The translations under genes were made by a program, and so were the position numbers. The notes below the pieces were generated by a model. That model saw only the letters and a program-made list of their open reading frames with translations. It was not told where the DNA came from and made no database searches. 64,000 nt of DNA from Mercurialis annua (lineage: Eukaryota > Streptophyta > Magnoliopsida > Malpighiales > Euphorbiaceae): positions 71,918,653-71,982,652 of the forward strand of contig NC_065572.1 of NCBI RefSeq assembly GCF_937616625.2. Reading direction: 5' to 3'. Shown in pieces: positions 48,513 through 61,488 of this stretch. Numbering within the stretch: the stretch's first letter is position 1; every line of letters begins with the position of its first letter.

Positions 48513-48578
48513 TGCTCAAGTATTTTTGAAATTATTTTTGATAATCAAGTGTTGAGTGTAATTTCCTCTAGCTTTTTT

Positions 48579-51241
48579 CCTGGCCTTTTTAGTCTGGCAT
48601 GGGCCTGGGCCTAATCTTTGGCATGAATCAGAAACATATGGGCTAGATAATTGGGTTTCTTGAGCTAAGCTTGGCACAACTGCTACCAAGGGCCTCATTT
48701 TCTCATGCAAATCAAACACAAATTTATTATTTTAAGTTTAAAATGTAAACCTTTAAGCAATAAGTAAGTATATTGAAGTATATGACTATTAGTATGAGCG
48801 TTGCGCAGCAAACTGTTAGCTCGTGAATTCAAATTCTCATAAACGCTCTCTCCTTTTCAGTTATCAAAAGAATTAGTCAAATTAATCAGAAAAAGGGGCA
48901 AACATATGCTCCTATGGTTTACAAATAAGCCTTTTTTGAATGTTGGGTCACAGAGCAATAATTTTTTTTTTTAAAATACCGATTTCATCGAATTTAAATG
49001 AGAATAGAAATAAAATTTAAGTAACAGTTATAATAATTATACATGTTAAAAAACTACTATTTTATTATAAAAAAACGAATATTAAGATTTTGAAAGAGAA
49101 TCAGATTAGGTTTCGGCATAGCACATGTTATGTATAAACCCCGAACTACGTCATTTTCAAAGAAACAAAACCGCATCATTTTAGTCGGTTATTCTTCACA
49201 ATCGAGTTAAAAAATTATTTTTTCAAAACATAAACCGAATTCTCAAATAAAAATAAATCAAATTGGCTGAATCGGTTTGGTTTAAAAATCGTTTTCGTTC
49301 GTTTTTTTACGCACTCCTTGTTCATATGATTCCTTTGCGGTGGTGGTTGTATTGCCCTTTTCCCATCTATTTTCGTGATTTCAGATTCTCTTTGCTACTC
49401 CAATCCCAACTTGCTTGCTCAAATTGGTCCGATTTCGGTTTAGATTAGTGGGTAGTACCCAATACATTGGCTTGTTTCCAAACGAATCCAAAGGGCTAGG
49501 GAGACAAAGGTACGGTATCTTTCAAAACTTTCATCGTCAAGCTCATAACTAGAAATGGCCCACTTTAAATTACCCAACAACAATTGTGGTCCTAATTGGC
49601 CATGTCTTTTCAGTTCACTCACACCACACATTTGAGAATTAACCTCTAATCGTTGTGTCGGTTGCCAATTGTTACTGAGTTGATATATTGCCATTTCACC
49701 CGAATCCAGGGATCTTAGAGTTACTCGCTATGTTAAGTCACCTAGGTAGAACAAATGTGTTAAAAACCAAACGGATGGCCGGACCGGTGAAGCAACCAAT
49801 TCCCGATGTATAAATAGTTTAATTGCCGGTTCAATTGGTTGAATATATAATATTTGGTTATAGTTATAGCTCGTGGTCTAATCGGTTTAACCACTAGTTG
49901 AACGCGAGTATTTTATGTTTCAAAAATTAATTAGACGGAACAATTGGCCAGTTGATTTACAATTCAACCGGTTCAGAAACTTATGTCACCACTATCTGAA
50001 AAACTATTCATAATTAAAGTGCAAGAATTCATATTAAATGAGTTTAGATCCAATTATATTCAAACTAATTAAAGGGCAATGCTAAATGGCCCGAAAACCT
50101 ATGGACACAAAATGGCCAGAAATTTTTTTAATTTGCTAATCAGCCCTTATATTCCATCCGTTTTATTAAGCGGCATTTTCTTGTTTTGGTGGAATGGATT
50201 GTCAATTAATGTGGGTTTTAATGGATAAAAGAGTTTCCTAATAAAAGAGATGCGGTCAAAATAAAATTTTATTTACAAATAAAGCCAAAAATAGATTTTA
50301 CTTGCAAATCCTTCCTTTCAATTCTTGGTTTCATAGTTCTAGTTCATTGTTCCGATTGATTTTAAAATACAAAAAGCATTTCAAAAATTAAATTTAAATA
50401 TTTAAAATTAAATTTAAAAAAATTAATTGAAATTTAAATACTTCAAAAAATATGTGGAAACTAACAGTTTTAAACTCTTTTGATCGTAAAACAAACGATA
50501 GATTAATAATCTACGATAATTGATTAACGTTTTTTGTTTAAAAAATATTAATAAAAGAGTTCGAAATAATATATATAAGGGAAAAGTGGGAGCTTGGAAA
50601 CTTCAAGAAAAATGGTGAAAATGAAATGAAGAATATGATGGCTTTATATAGAAAGACTAGGCCAAAATTATAATTTTACCTTTATGGTATTTTCATAAAT
50701 AAACTATTTCGAGCATAAACTGACTTTTTTATCACTTTCGATTTCAAATTCTCTGAATAACTTCCAAATATTTTTTTATGAATATCAAACTCAAAATTAA
50801 TAATTTCATCTTGACTTATTATTTTTTGGCGATTCTTGAGATTCGCTACAGTAGGTGAATCCCATTAGACTCGACTCATCATATTATTATGCAAAATTGA
50901 GTTTCATTCATTAAGTATCATTATGATCTTTTAAAAAGTTGCCATAAGTTTTGTAAAATATTAAATTAAAAGCGTAAAAAATCATAAATTTTAACGTGTT
51001 TTGTAAATTTAATACGAATTTTAAATTTTAGCAAATTAAAACACCAGATTTTGATCTTTTTAAATTTCAACACCAAATAATTTTTTATCAGAAAAACGCT
51101 GATATAGACCCCGAAACAATGGTTATTCCGATGTGCACTTTAGTATTTTTCTAATGGAAAATTGTCCAGGATCTAAAATTGCAAAACCCTAAGAGTTCAG
51201 ATTTAATTTGTCAAAATTAAAAGTTCATAATAAATTTATAA
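48579..51241. other. Intergenic DNA upstream of the LINE
   Basis: AT-rich. A less AT-rich island at about 49260-49740 has short open frames on both strands without recognisable domains. No gene is called. Confidence 0.4.
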
Positions 51242-53290
51242 AACACCCTACATGGAATTAGAGTTCATCAGAGATGTCCAACAATAACTCATCTGCTATT
51301 TGCCGATGATACTATAATTTTTTCTCGAGCTTCTTTGAAGGATATCCAAACAATCAAACAGTTACTTCATCAATATGGGACAATAAGTGGTCAGTACATA
51401 AATTTCCAGAAATCTTCAGTTTTCTTTAGTGCTAATATTGACCCCTATCAACGATGCCTTCTATCCAACATGTTTAACATTTCACAAAATGCACTTCATG
51501 AGAAATATTTGGGACTTCCTTTTCAAATCTTGAGGTCTAAGAAACAAACCTTTTCTGGAATTGTCTCGTGTATCATGGCCAAACTGTCAGGTTGGAAAGA
51601 AAAGTTCCTATCAATGGCAGGTAAGGAAATTCTAATCAAAGCTGTAGCTACTGCCATACCCATATATGCCATGATGTGCTTTATGATTCCCAAAAGTTTA
51701 TGTCTTCGTATTAATCAAGTTGTGCGCCAATTTTGGTGGGGGCAACAAAATGATGAGAGGAAAATGTGTTGGATTGCCTGGGATAAAATGTGCACAAGCA
51801 AGTGGAATGGAGGTCTGGGATTTAAGGATTTACAAGCTTTCAATCAAGCTCTCCTTGCAAAACAGGTGTGGCGTATAATGCATTCTCCAGACTCCCTTCT
51901 TCACCAAATATATAAAGGTAAATATTTTCCCACAACCTCAATTCTTCATGCACAACCTGGGACAAGACCTTCGTGGGGCTGGCGAAGTTTATGTTGGGGT
52001 CGTGATCTATTAATACAAGGCTTAAGATGGCATATTAACAGTGGACGATCTATCAATTGCTTCAATGATCCATGGGTACCCACAGCTTTCCCTTTTCTAC
52101 CCAGATGTAACCCAATCACCACAATGCCTCCAACTACTGTATATGATCTTATCGATTCCACTCGTAGAAACTGGAAGTCAAGTTGGATTCTCCAATTGTT
52201 CCACCCAGAAGATGCTCAAAATTTTTTAGAGATGGCAATACCTTACTGGGAATATGAGGATAAGCTACTTTGGCACTTCACATCTACAGGGCAATACACA
52301 GTCAAGTCTGGATATTACATTGCACTACAAAATGAGAATCAGGTTCAGTCTTCGGTTCCCGGTTTTTCTAAACCAGATTGGAAACATCTCTGGAATATTG
52401 CAGCTCCCAGCAAAATTAAAGTGTTCATCTGGCGATGTCTTCATAGTGGAATTCCAACGGCTCAAGCACTTTCCAATCGATTCCAGATTCCTGCGGTCTG
52501 CAAATTTTGTGACATGTCTGAAACTATTATGCATCTGCTCTTTTTGTGTCCTCGGTCTCAACAGGTTTGGTTCTCTTCATCACTTTCCTTTCGTCCAAAT
52601 TGGTTACCCAATCAACAATTCCCAGAATTCTGGAAATCTTGTATTCATAGTCTTCTTCAATTGGATCCATCTGGAGTGGCAGAAACTACATTTTGCTTTT
52701 TGATATGGCATATATGGAAATCTCGTAACAATTTAATTTTCAAAGATCAGCGAGATTTATTTTTAGAAATCATATCTTCAAGCCAAAAGGAATTAGAAGA
52801 GTTTCAGGAAAGTCAGAATTCTCTTACCCGTCCAACACGAACGGCGAATACTCAAAATGTGCCACAAGTTCCTAGACTACCATCAGGATCCATCAAGATA
52901 AATTATGATGCAGCAGTGGACAAGCGTAATAAGCGAGGATTTATAGGTGTAATTGCAACGGATTGCAGTGGCAATACACTTAAAAAATTCTCTGCCTATT
53001 TTTCTTACATATGGGATCCAGGTATTTTGGAATTTCTAGCCCTTCGTGAATCTATGAACTGGGCATTCTCTTTAGGCTGGACTAATGTGGTTTTTGAAGG
53101 CGATTCCCTCCAAGTATCCAATACAATCAATAGTCGACATTGTAATATTGCGACTTATCAGGGTATTTGTGATGACATTTGGCATCTTCAACACACCTTC
53201 AATTCAGCAATAATCCGGTTTATTCCAAGACAACAAAATTCTGCAGCACACAACTGGGCTCAAGAGGTGAAATTTTCATATCAAGAGTGA
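51242..53290 (+). pseudogene. LINE ORF2 C-terminal part (RT end, zinc-binding region, RNase H)
   Basis: 682 codons open to the stop at 53290, but lacking its natural start. Residues about 18-23 are the RT catalytic motif LLFADD (Asp22, Asp23). Next come the RT thumb-like region (KYLGLPF, LSGWKEKFLSMAGKEILIKA), then FWWGQQNDERKMCWIAWDKM. A zf-RVT-type region follows (WNIAAPSKIKVFIWRCLHSG, CKFCDMSETIMHLLFLCP). Last is an RNase H domain (INYDAAVD, EFLALRESMNWA, VVFEGDS) of the type fused to plant LINE ORF2. The absence of stops over 2 kb means the insertion is fairly recent, although the copy cannot be autonomous. Confidence 0.88.
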
Positions 53291-53390
53291 CACTTATTAG
53301 CAGTTTTTTATGTTGTCTGTTTTGTAATAATTATGGAATAATTGTGTGTACCTTTAATTTTAATGAAAATTCTATCTCTGTTAAAAAAAA
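51242..53390 (+). mobile_element. 5'-truncated L1-type LINE with poly-A tail
   Basis: The element begins inside the reverse-transcriptase domain: the frame opens at 51242 directly after a TAA, with no upstream ORF1, endonuclease or RT fingers. It continues through the whole ORF2 C-terminus and a 90-bp 3' UTR with TTAATTTTAATGAAAATTC, and ends in an A run (about 53381-53390). 5' truncation and the poly-A tail are typical of target-primed reverse transcription. No convincing target duplication was found. Confidence 0.85.
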
Positions 53391-55516
53391 AACTGTACAT
53401 TATTTTATTACTTAAAAATGAATTTTCTTTAAAATTTACAATTTAAACACACAAAATTCAAACCACACTCGGCCTCTGAAATGGAATTTATTAATAAAAA
53501 ATTAAGAAATCAAACCAAATTCGTTCTAATATCCTATTATTATTAATTGAATAATAAATTAGAGTGATTAATTAGTTCACATTAAACAAATTAAATTCAA
53601 TCATAGCTAAAATAATTATTTAGTTAGTTAGTCACCCTTTTAAAATTACTTTATTTTTAATATTTTTTTTTTTTGAATACCATGGGCATAATAATATTAA
53701 TTTTTTTAAATGTAAAAAATCATAAAAACTTTATTATTATGAACTTTTTATATTTTTATTATTTTGATAATGTGAATATCTCAACATAATTTGTTATTTT
53801 TTTAAAATTAAAATCTATGGATTGGCATTTTAGTGGTGAAAGTATCGGCCACTTGGGCACATGGACGGTGCCTCGACCTTCAAAGTATAATTTTGTATAC
53901 AATAAAATGGATTTGATGTTTGGTGCACATGGTTTTTGATCCTTATTTTATACCACTCAAACATGTTTTTGGGTAATCACCCGTATCAGATCTCAGCCTT
54001 TGATCCAACTTTCACATGGAGGTGACGGTGGTTTGCAGTTGGAATTTCCATTAACTCAAAAATTCATAAATTATTTAGTTTTAATTTTGTTTTTTGAGAA
54101 GGATAATTATTTTATATTATGTGGAAATGGTCCACACGCTTTTATTAAAAACAAGTGAATAGTCTAACAATTATAAGGTCTGAGGTCCACACTGCACATG
54201 TAATTTAATTACCTAATGACTATTTGCTTTACACTTTCCTTTGGCCTTTTTCCTTCAATCACTCCTCGGATTAAGTCACAAACCAGTAAATTTCTTTTTT
54301 ATATTGGTTGAATGTGTGTATATGTATATAAACTAAATTTAATAATCCAAAAATATTGTATTTTTTTAATTATTTTATTTATAATCTAAATATTTAAAAT
54401 AGTCAAATTGATCCATTTTTCAATTTTCTGATTTACTTATAATTTTTTTGTTCAAATTAAAATAATAAATAATTAAATACTTTTTCATATTATTTTATAT
54501 TGTTCTAGTTTTTTTTTTATTTTATCTTCAAAAATTCTAAATATAATATTTTTTTTGAATTTTTTTACTCCAATTTAAATAAATAACTACGATTGAAGTT
54601 GAAAATTTAAAAATAAATTAATTGACGATTTTAAAATATATATTTTTTTGGCAAAAAATTTAAAATATAGATCACAAGAAAAAAAAATCAAAATTCTAAG
54701 GTATTTTTTTAAATAATAAAGTCTATATATTATAAATTATAAATTTTACTATATATTATTATTTTGATTTTTATCAAATATATATACGCCTGTTTAAAGT
54801 TAATGTCGCCTTATATTATAATTTTATGCGTATAAATACATGACGTATATAAGATCACGTAATATCATCTCCGTATGAATAAATTTGGTAAAATAAAATA
54901 AAATAAGATAGTGATATATGTTTATAAATTTTTTAACATATTATTGGCATATTCTATATTTTTCTTTATTTATATGTTTTCTGTTTATCTAACGATTTGT
55001 TTATTCTGTTCAAATTTAAAAATCAAAACTTAAATTTAAAATACAATCTTTTCCTTTTCGAAATGAAAATATTACTGTTTTGAAGATAATTTGAATATTT
55101 CTTCCTCAGTAAAAACCAACTAGATTCTCTCCTCTCTATCTTCTTCTTCTTCTTCAAATTCATTTCCATTGAATCTAATCTGCCCTTCAACCTTTTTCTT
55201 CTTCTCTCAAACTCTCATTCAATTTTCTCTCTCTATCTTATCACATAAAAATAAAGCACAACCCAAATTACAAAACATTAAAAAAAATTAATTCAAACAA
55301 AAAAAATCCAAAATTTAAACCTCAGATAACAACAATTTAATCCATCAGTATTACTCCCCAACTACAATACCCATATGAAAGCTCCATTTCTCACCCCAAT
55401 TTTCCATCCTTAAAGATTGAAACTTTCCCAAGAAAATTATATAAAGATTAAAACTTTCCCCGAGAAAATTATATCAAGATTGGAACTTTCGGAGAAAATT
55501 TGTATTTCTTTTCTTG
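53391..55516. other. AT-rich intergenic DNA and GAE 5' region
   Basis: No gene seen. The part at about 55120-55250 is a CT-rich leader-like stretch (TCTTCTTCTTCTTC), followed by A-rich sequence up to the start codon. This is the likely 5' UTR of the epimerase gene. Confidence 0.45.
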
Positions 55517-56758
55517 ATGGATAAATCCTTAAATCGATTTCGTTACCATTTTTCAATCACAAAACTTATATTCTGGACCTGCATTTTCTTGGGTCTAATT
55601 CTCCTCTTCTTTATCCACTCTCCCCATTTGGATAATAATAATAAACACAGTAATAACGGCCGGCGATTTCTAACCGATTCCGATTGGCAATTAGTTATAA
55701 AATCTGCAACACCCAGATTACGTACCGGCGGTATCAAAGTTCTGGTCACCGGCGCGGCGGGTTTCGTTGGAACCCATGTCTGTGGAGCATTACGGCGGCG
55801 GGGGGACGGCGTGGTTGGCCTGGATAACTTCAATGCTTATTATGATCCTTCTTTGAAACAAGCCCGACGCGCTCTTTTGGAGCGTTCAGGTGTGTATGTT
55901 GTTGAGGGTGATATTAATGATTCTAAATTGTTGAAGAAATTATTTGAATCAGTTGAGTTTACTCATGTAATGCACTTGGCTGCTCAGGCTGGGGTTCGGT
56001 ATGCAATGAAAAATCCTGGTTCTTATGTTCATAGTAATATTGCTGGCTTTGTTTCTTTACTTGAAGTTTGTAAGTCCGTGAATCCACAGCCTGCAATTGT
56101 ATGGGCATCTTCTAGTTCAGTCTATGGACTCAATACTAAGGTACCCTTTTCGGAAAAGGATCGAACGGATCAGCCTTCGAGTCTTTATGCTGCTACGAAG
56201 AAGGCGGGTGAGGAGATTGCTCATACTTATAATCATATCTATGGTTTGTCCATCACTGGCTTGAGATTCTTCACTGTTTATGGTCCTTGGGGTAGGCCTG
56301 ATATGGCTTACTTCTTTTTTACGAAGGATATTTTGAAAGGGAAGGCGATAACCGTGTTTGAAGGGCCGAATCATTTCACTGTGGCGAGAGATTTTACTTA
56401 CATTGATGATATAGTGAAGGGTTGTTTAGGTGCGTTGGATACTGCTAAGAAGAGTACCGGGAGTGGTGGGGTTAAAAAAGGTCCTGCTCAATTGAGAGTG
56501 TTTAATCTCGGAAATACTTCGCCTGTTCCCGTTAGTAAGCTTGTTAGTATACTTGAGAAGTTGCTGAAGGTTAAGGCTAAGAAGGTTGTGCTGCAAATGC
56601 CTGCAAATGGGGATGTGTTGTTTACTCATGCGAATATTAGTTTGGCGCAGAAGGAGCTTGGTTATAAGCCTACCACTGATTTGCAATCGGGGTTGAAGAA
56701 ATTTGTGCGGTGGTATCTGGATTACTACACACGATCAGGGAAGAGGAATTCTGTGTAA
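55517..56758 (+). CDS. GAE: UDP-glucuronate 4-epimerase
   Basis: Golgi type II membrane enzyme that interconverts UDP-glucuronate and UDP-galacturonate, the donor for pectin backbone synthesis. Intronless, 413 residues from the ATG at 55517 (MDKSL). Order: short cytosolic tail, one transmembrane anchor (about 14-34), a stem, then an extended short-chain dehydrogenase/reductase fold. Seen are the NAD-binding TGAAGFVG (78-85), LDNFNAYYD, HLAAQAGVRYAM, ASSSSVYG and the catalytic Tyr/Lys in YAATK (224-228). Also present are GLRFFTVYGPWGRPDMA, ARDFTYIDDIVKGC and a C-terminal KFVRWYLDYY. All are intact. Length and missing introns are typical of plant GAE genes. I do not assign a paralogue number. 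Confidence 0.94.
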   Translation: MDKSLNRFRYHFSITKLIFWTCIFLGLILLFFIHSPHLDNNNKHSNNGRRFLTDSDWQLVIKSATPRLRTGGIKVLVTGAAGFVGTHVCGALRRRGDGVVGLDNFNAYYDPSLKQARRALLERSGVYVVEGDINDSKLLKKLFESVEFTHVMHLAAQAGVRYAMKNPGSYVHSNIAGFVSLLEVCKSVNPQPAIVWASSSSVYGLNTKVPFSEKDRTDQPSSLYAATKKAGEEIAHTYNHIYGLSITGLRFFTVYGPWGRPDMAYFFFTKDILKGKAITVFEGPNHFTVARDFTYIDDIVKGCLGALDTAKKSTGSGGVKKGPAQLRVFNLGNTSPVPVSKLVSILEKLLKVKAKKVVLQMPANGDVLFTHANISLAQKELGYKPTTDLQSGLKKFVRWYLDYYTRSGKRNSV

Positions 56759-59700
56759 ATGCTGCTGCATTTTGTGAATATGCGGTAGGATCATGCGAAT
56801 ATATATTGATTTGATTCTTGCGATATCTGTCCATTAGCTATATACTACTTGTGAAATAGGTCAATTCTTGAACCACCATATATGAATTTTATGGCTGGTA
56901 TGCATGCTTTTGGAGAATTCCTGAAGTGTTACTTGAACTTTACTCCTTGTTTTACCCATTGTTCTTTATTCTTCATTATTTTTAAGTAGAATGCTAGTGG
57001 TAGTTAGGAATTTACCGTGATGAACTGAATCAATGTTATTGTCTATTGGAATTATAAATGAATATCTTACTTTTTGGGTGCTTCAATTATAGTGCATTAT
57101 CCTGTGGTAACGTAATGCATCTTGATGATTATTTTTCTTTTTACTTGTTCATTGTGATTCTGAATTGACGTGTTCAACTGTTTGATGTAGAAGAACGTTT
57201 AATGAGTGTTTTCGTGTTTGATTATGGTTTATAATGGTAACTGAGAACTTCAATATAGCTATTATAATTCTTGTGCTGTGCTGTGCAAATGTCCAGAGAT
57301 TTATGATCTGTTAATTTAATTTGTCAACTCGTTGGTAGTTGTTTATAAAATCATGAATTGGCTGGCTGTCTTGAAAGAATATGAAGTCTTGCATTTAGAG
57401 TTATTCCGGTCTCTCTCCTCCTTTTGGTAGGTTTATTCACAGTTCGTGTACGGTGGATTTATGTGGGAATTAAAATTCAAATATGGAGGATTACAAGTCA
57501 AAAGGCAGTGTTATTTGTTTCCATTGCCATCTTATGCTGTTTATTCTTGTTCACGAGTATGTATGAAATTTAGCTGACATGATCAACATCTGTAATGAAG
57601 AATTTTAGTCGTTTTCATTATTTAATTCATTGATAATTAGTAATACTTTGTTGTCATTTTTTAAGAAGTCGTGTCACAATTTACCATTTGGGAGAACTTG
57701 TGCTTCTAGTTGATATAAGAAAAAACAGTTTGCACGATTTTATGTCGAGAACTTCAAGCTGACTTAGGCGCCTAATAAACTAATCATTTTAGAGACCGAA
57801 ATGGCTTAGTCAGTTATAGACTGTAGATGTATGCTTGCCAAAACTTTGGTGAACTTTATTTTTGTTAGTTAGAAAAATCATACCTATAGACTTAAATTTT
57901 CCTTGTTACGAGTCTATTTTGTCCTCTTAAACGCAGTCGCCTTTCTTCTGGATAGAAGGCGTGGAATTGGCAACTACCTTAGAAATGTAGTCACAACTGA
58001 CAACTATTGATAAGAGTAATGTAAATGGATTTCCTTCTATTAGTGGATTAAAGTGCGCTGTAAGTACAGGTTCAGGTTGCTCGAATGGAGTAGATCTGTT
58101 ATACGGACAAGTTGGTAGTCCCGCAGAGAATTTGTTGAGAGAGGTTCTAACCTAACGCATGAAAATTGTAGTAATGTGGAAACAGTTAATACATCTTTAC
58201 GGGATATTCAGGCTGTGTTAATTACTTGATGTTTTGAACATTAAAGTAATGTTGTTTAGCTTTATCTTTCTCACATTTGGGTACTTGTTTTGAAGTTTGT
58301 AAATCATTTCAGAAACAACTCTGTTTTCTATTCAGCTGGCAGATATTACTAAGTTGATGAAGAGTTTTTAGTATGCTGCTAGTTTTAGGTGCCTTGAATT
58401 GAGTTGAGGATTGTTATTACATTTGTTGATCCAGCAATTATGTTTTGTTTCAGTTTTTTTGTGGATGAATGAGCCGTTGATTTGCCAAGTTATTAGCAGT
58501 TCAACTGTTGAATGTCAATGTGGATTCATTGATCTCAGTTATGGTTGGTCTCAGGAGTCTGGTTCTAATTTCTAAGCTTGATATTGGTCTGTTTTTAGTG
58601 GAGAGTTCCAAGCAGGTAGGAGAAATAAAATAAGTTGGTAACTTGCCTTGATTAACTTTGAATCATAACTTTTTTGTTTATTATATCAATTTAATAATTA
58701 ATTGGTTTTACTCAAATTCCTTTTCATTTAAATTAAAGAATTGGTTTGACCAATAGTATTTTGAATGTATCTCTTATTTTATTGAAAGATATGTTTTTCT
58801 TCTCAGACAAAACAAAATAAAAAACATAAGTTAAAAGAAAATGATAGAAAATAAAAGAAAATTAGCATCAAGAATTTTTAGACTTATTTTTTCTATGACT
58901 TGCTCTTTATTCTGTATAGAATGTTGTTTATTATAAAAAGAACTACTACTATTAAAGATAGTATTACTAATGGTAAATAAATTCAAATCTTTAAGTAATG
59001 TTTTTATTTTAGCCAGAATTTTTAATTTTTATAAGAAATAGTCTAATTTTAATATTTTGGTGCAATTTTAACTATTTTTTAATCGATTTTTTTTTTTCAG
59101 TTTTTCACCTTAATAAATACCTTTTAGCTTTATTTGACTTTTCCGGTCATTTTTAACTTCAAATTTGTTTTTTTCTTCAACCATCAAAAGGTTGGAGAAT
59201 TTAGAAGATTTTAATGTTTTTTTTTTTCAATATTAAAAGTTATATTTTAAAATTCTAAAAATGAGTTTTGCTAATTACTAATTTAATTATAAATTCAACT
59301 AAAAACTGCAACAGTTAAATTGATAAGAAAATAATTGACCAGGATTGCAACGAAATAATAAAATCGAGACATTATTATAAAAGACTTAATCATCCAAAAA
59401 CACCTCACCTTTTCAAAAAAATTCATTTATGGTCCAAAATTGTAAAATTCTTAATTTTAAACCAATTCTCATTTTTAAACTTTTTTCATTTTAATTTGAA
59501 CAAAGGGCTATAGTTGAAACTGAAAAATGTGTTAAAATTGAAGATTTTAAAAGTTTAAGGTATAAACAATATTTTTTAAAAAAAAATAGAGTATTTTTTG
59601 ATAATTTAACCTTATAAAAATTAAAACCTTTATAAAAAATTACAAGTTTAAATTTATTTTACTATTAAGCCACGATAATATTACACGACACTTCAACTAT

Positions 59701-60076
59701 ATAATTGTTTTAACCATGAAGTATATGGTTCAATATTAATTGCAAATTTGTATTTAAAAATATGACTTTATAACTAAAGTAATCAAAAAAATTGTTTCTA
59801 CGGGATACTTGCTTTTACAAAAAAAAGCGTCTTAATTTTATCTAATGGGATACTTGATTTTACATTAAAATTCGATAAATATAAAAAGCGTATTTGCAAA
59901 TTAAATTATGATAGTAACAACATCAACAACAATCTTAATATCCTCAAAATATATTCTAAAAAAAATCCTTTAAATCTTAATTTTAGACATTATACGATGA
60001 AATGACACAAAACTAAACAAGTATTTGCTATAAACATGTCCACCCATTCACGAGACAATCAATGTATACAATGTAT
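56759..60076. other. Intergenic DNA between GAE and the RPS20 region
   Basis: The first few hundred bases should be the GAE 3' UTR. The following 1.8 kb (to about 58,640) is less AT-rich and unique-looking but has no supported frame. From there on it is strongly AT-rich. No gene seen. Confidence 0.45.
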
Positions 60077-60085
60077 TGCAATTTA

Positions 60086-60308
60086 GAGAAATTTTTAGAT
60101 AGACTCAGTCCACCACGTCATCCGTGAACTAAGCCTATCACATAATGACACGTCATTAAAATGATGGCAATCTTGTAATACTACTATTCAAAAGTGTAAA
60201 TAAGTAATAAACGAATTTACAAGATTGTCATCATTTTAATGACGTGTCATTATATAATAGGCTAGTCCACGGATGACATGGTAAACTCAGTCTACCTAAG
60301 AATCTCTC
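60086..60308. mobile_element. Mutator-type foldback MITE with perfect 9-bp target duplication
   Basis: 223 bp. The left end GAGAAATTTTTAGATAGACT matches the reverse complement of the right end GAGAGATTCTTAGGTAGACT. The pairing continues through CATCCGTG, CACGTCATTAAAATGATG and CTTGTAA, so almost the whole element is one long hairpin with arms of roughly 95 bp. The 9-bp TGCAATTTA occurs flush on both sides (60077-60085, 60309-60317). It is not the same family as 12930-13111, although both contain a CCACGTCAT word. Confidence 0.9.
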
Positions 60309-60317
60309 TGCAATTTA

Positions 60318-61310
60318 ACTTGTATTATACATTTTTTTGAATAATTAAATTGATTTAAACATATTAATTTATTTTAAACAGACTGTCAATTTTACGTTAA
60401 CGCATTTACATATATATAGTGACATATAGCTTGTAACATAAATATGTCATGCTTGTATTATGGATTTCAAATATGATTATTAAATGTATCATATCTGTAT
60501 CCAGTCTAATCATATTTTGAGTCTGATTAGACATGGTTTATATGTAATAAGAACTGGCATATCTCTCTTAATCATAAGGCAATGCAATGGGAGGCGTGGA
60601 TTTTCCCACTCCATAATCTATATTATTAGATTAATATAACCTTCAGTTAATAATCCAAATAAATATAGGAATTCATACTACAATTTATGAAAAAACACTT
60701 ACTGTCATTTTATTATTTAAAAATTATACCCTTTATTTTAATTGCCAATCTAATACCCCATATGAATTAATTTTTTTATATTTAAGATTCTTAAAAATTC
60801 TATTAGTTTTATCAGTAGATATTTTTATGTTTTTAAATATTGAATATCACTATTCAATTTATTAGTTTACATTCTTCAATAAAAAGTTATAAAACATAAT
60901 ATACTTTATATTATATTAACAAAATTGATATGATTAAGCTCTACTCAATATCTTAATAAATAGCAATAAATATTATAATTAAGATAATAGTGTATTCCAA
61001 TTAAGAATTAGTTTGAATAATTTGCGTCATTGTAATAATCGTAGTACAAAATTCGATAGAGTTATAAATTGATTTCATTGTTAATTTAAATAAGATTAAA
61101 ATTAACTAGTCACAAAAATTGAGTATCGATTAATTTTTATTACTTGATATAAAAGAAGAATTTATAGAAAAAAATTAAATGAATTGAAAATTTAAAAAGA
61201 AAAGAAGGAATTTTGAGCTTAAACGTTTATTAAAAGATAAATTAGTCTAATTAATAATTAATATGGAGTGTAGTTAATAATGATTGGAGTGAAAAATCCT
61301 CACCCTTCAA
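60318..61310. other. AT-rich intergenic DNA upstream of RPS20
   Basis: No supported feature before the promoter motifs at 61311. Confidence 0.4.
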
Positions 61311-61396
61311 TGGGCTAAGTCCAATTGTAGTGATAAAATAGACCCGGCCCACGTTTACATACAGCAAAACCCTAACCCTAGCTCTCAGATATATAA
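61311..61396 (+). promoter_or_regulatory. RPS20 promoter: site II motifs, telo-box, TATA
   Basis: TGGGCT at 61311-61316 and GGCCCA at 61346-61351 are site II elements (TCP-bound). AAACCCTAA at 61367-61375 is a telo-box, and TATATAA at 61390-61396 is the likely TATA box. Site II plus telo-box is the established signature of plant ribosomal-protein and other growth-linked promoters. The predicted start is near 61420-61430. Confidence 0.75.
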
Positions 61397-61488
61397 CTCT
61401 AAATCAAAAATCTATCAGTTCATAGTTTTGAAGAGACGGTACACACAGAAGAAGCCGCACCCTCCCTCTCTTCTCACTCGTCTCTCAG

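Larger units (their letters stand above)
47858..48568. mobile_element. Foldback element carrying telomere-like repeats and a minisatellite, about 710 bp
   Basis: The ends are inverted over about 50 bp: left ATACTTGATTTTGTTAAAAT... and right, reverse-complemented, ACACTTGATTATCAAAAATA.... Both then run into TCAAAAATACTT. Outside are near-matching A/G-T runs (AGTTTTTTT at 47849-47857, AGCTTTTTT at 48570-48578, eight of nine identical), a possible 9-bp duplication, although the right copy is not exactly flush. The inner part is a degenerate CCCTAAA array (about 48012-48330) followed by about six copies of a 30-bp unit (about 48331-48512). No coding capacity. Confidence 0.6.

Noticed and set aside
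49263..49694. Possible small genes on both strands in a less AT-rich island
   Set aside because: Frames are short, lack recognisable motifs and overlap each other, so a host gene cannot be supported.
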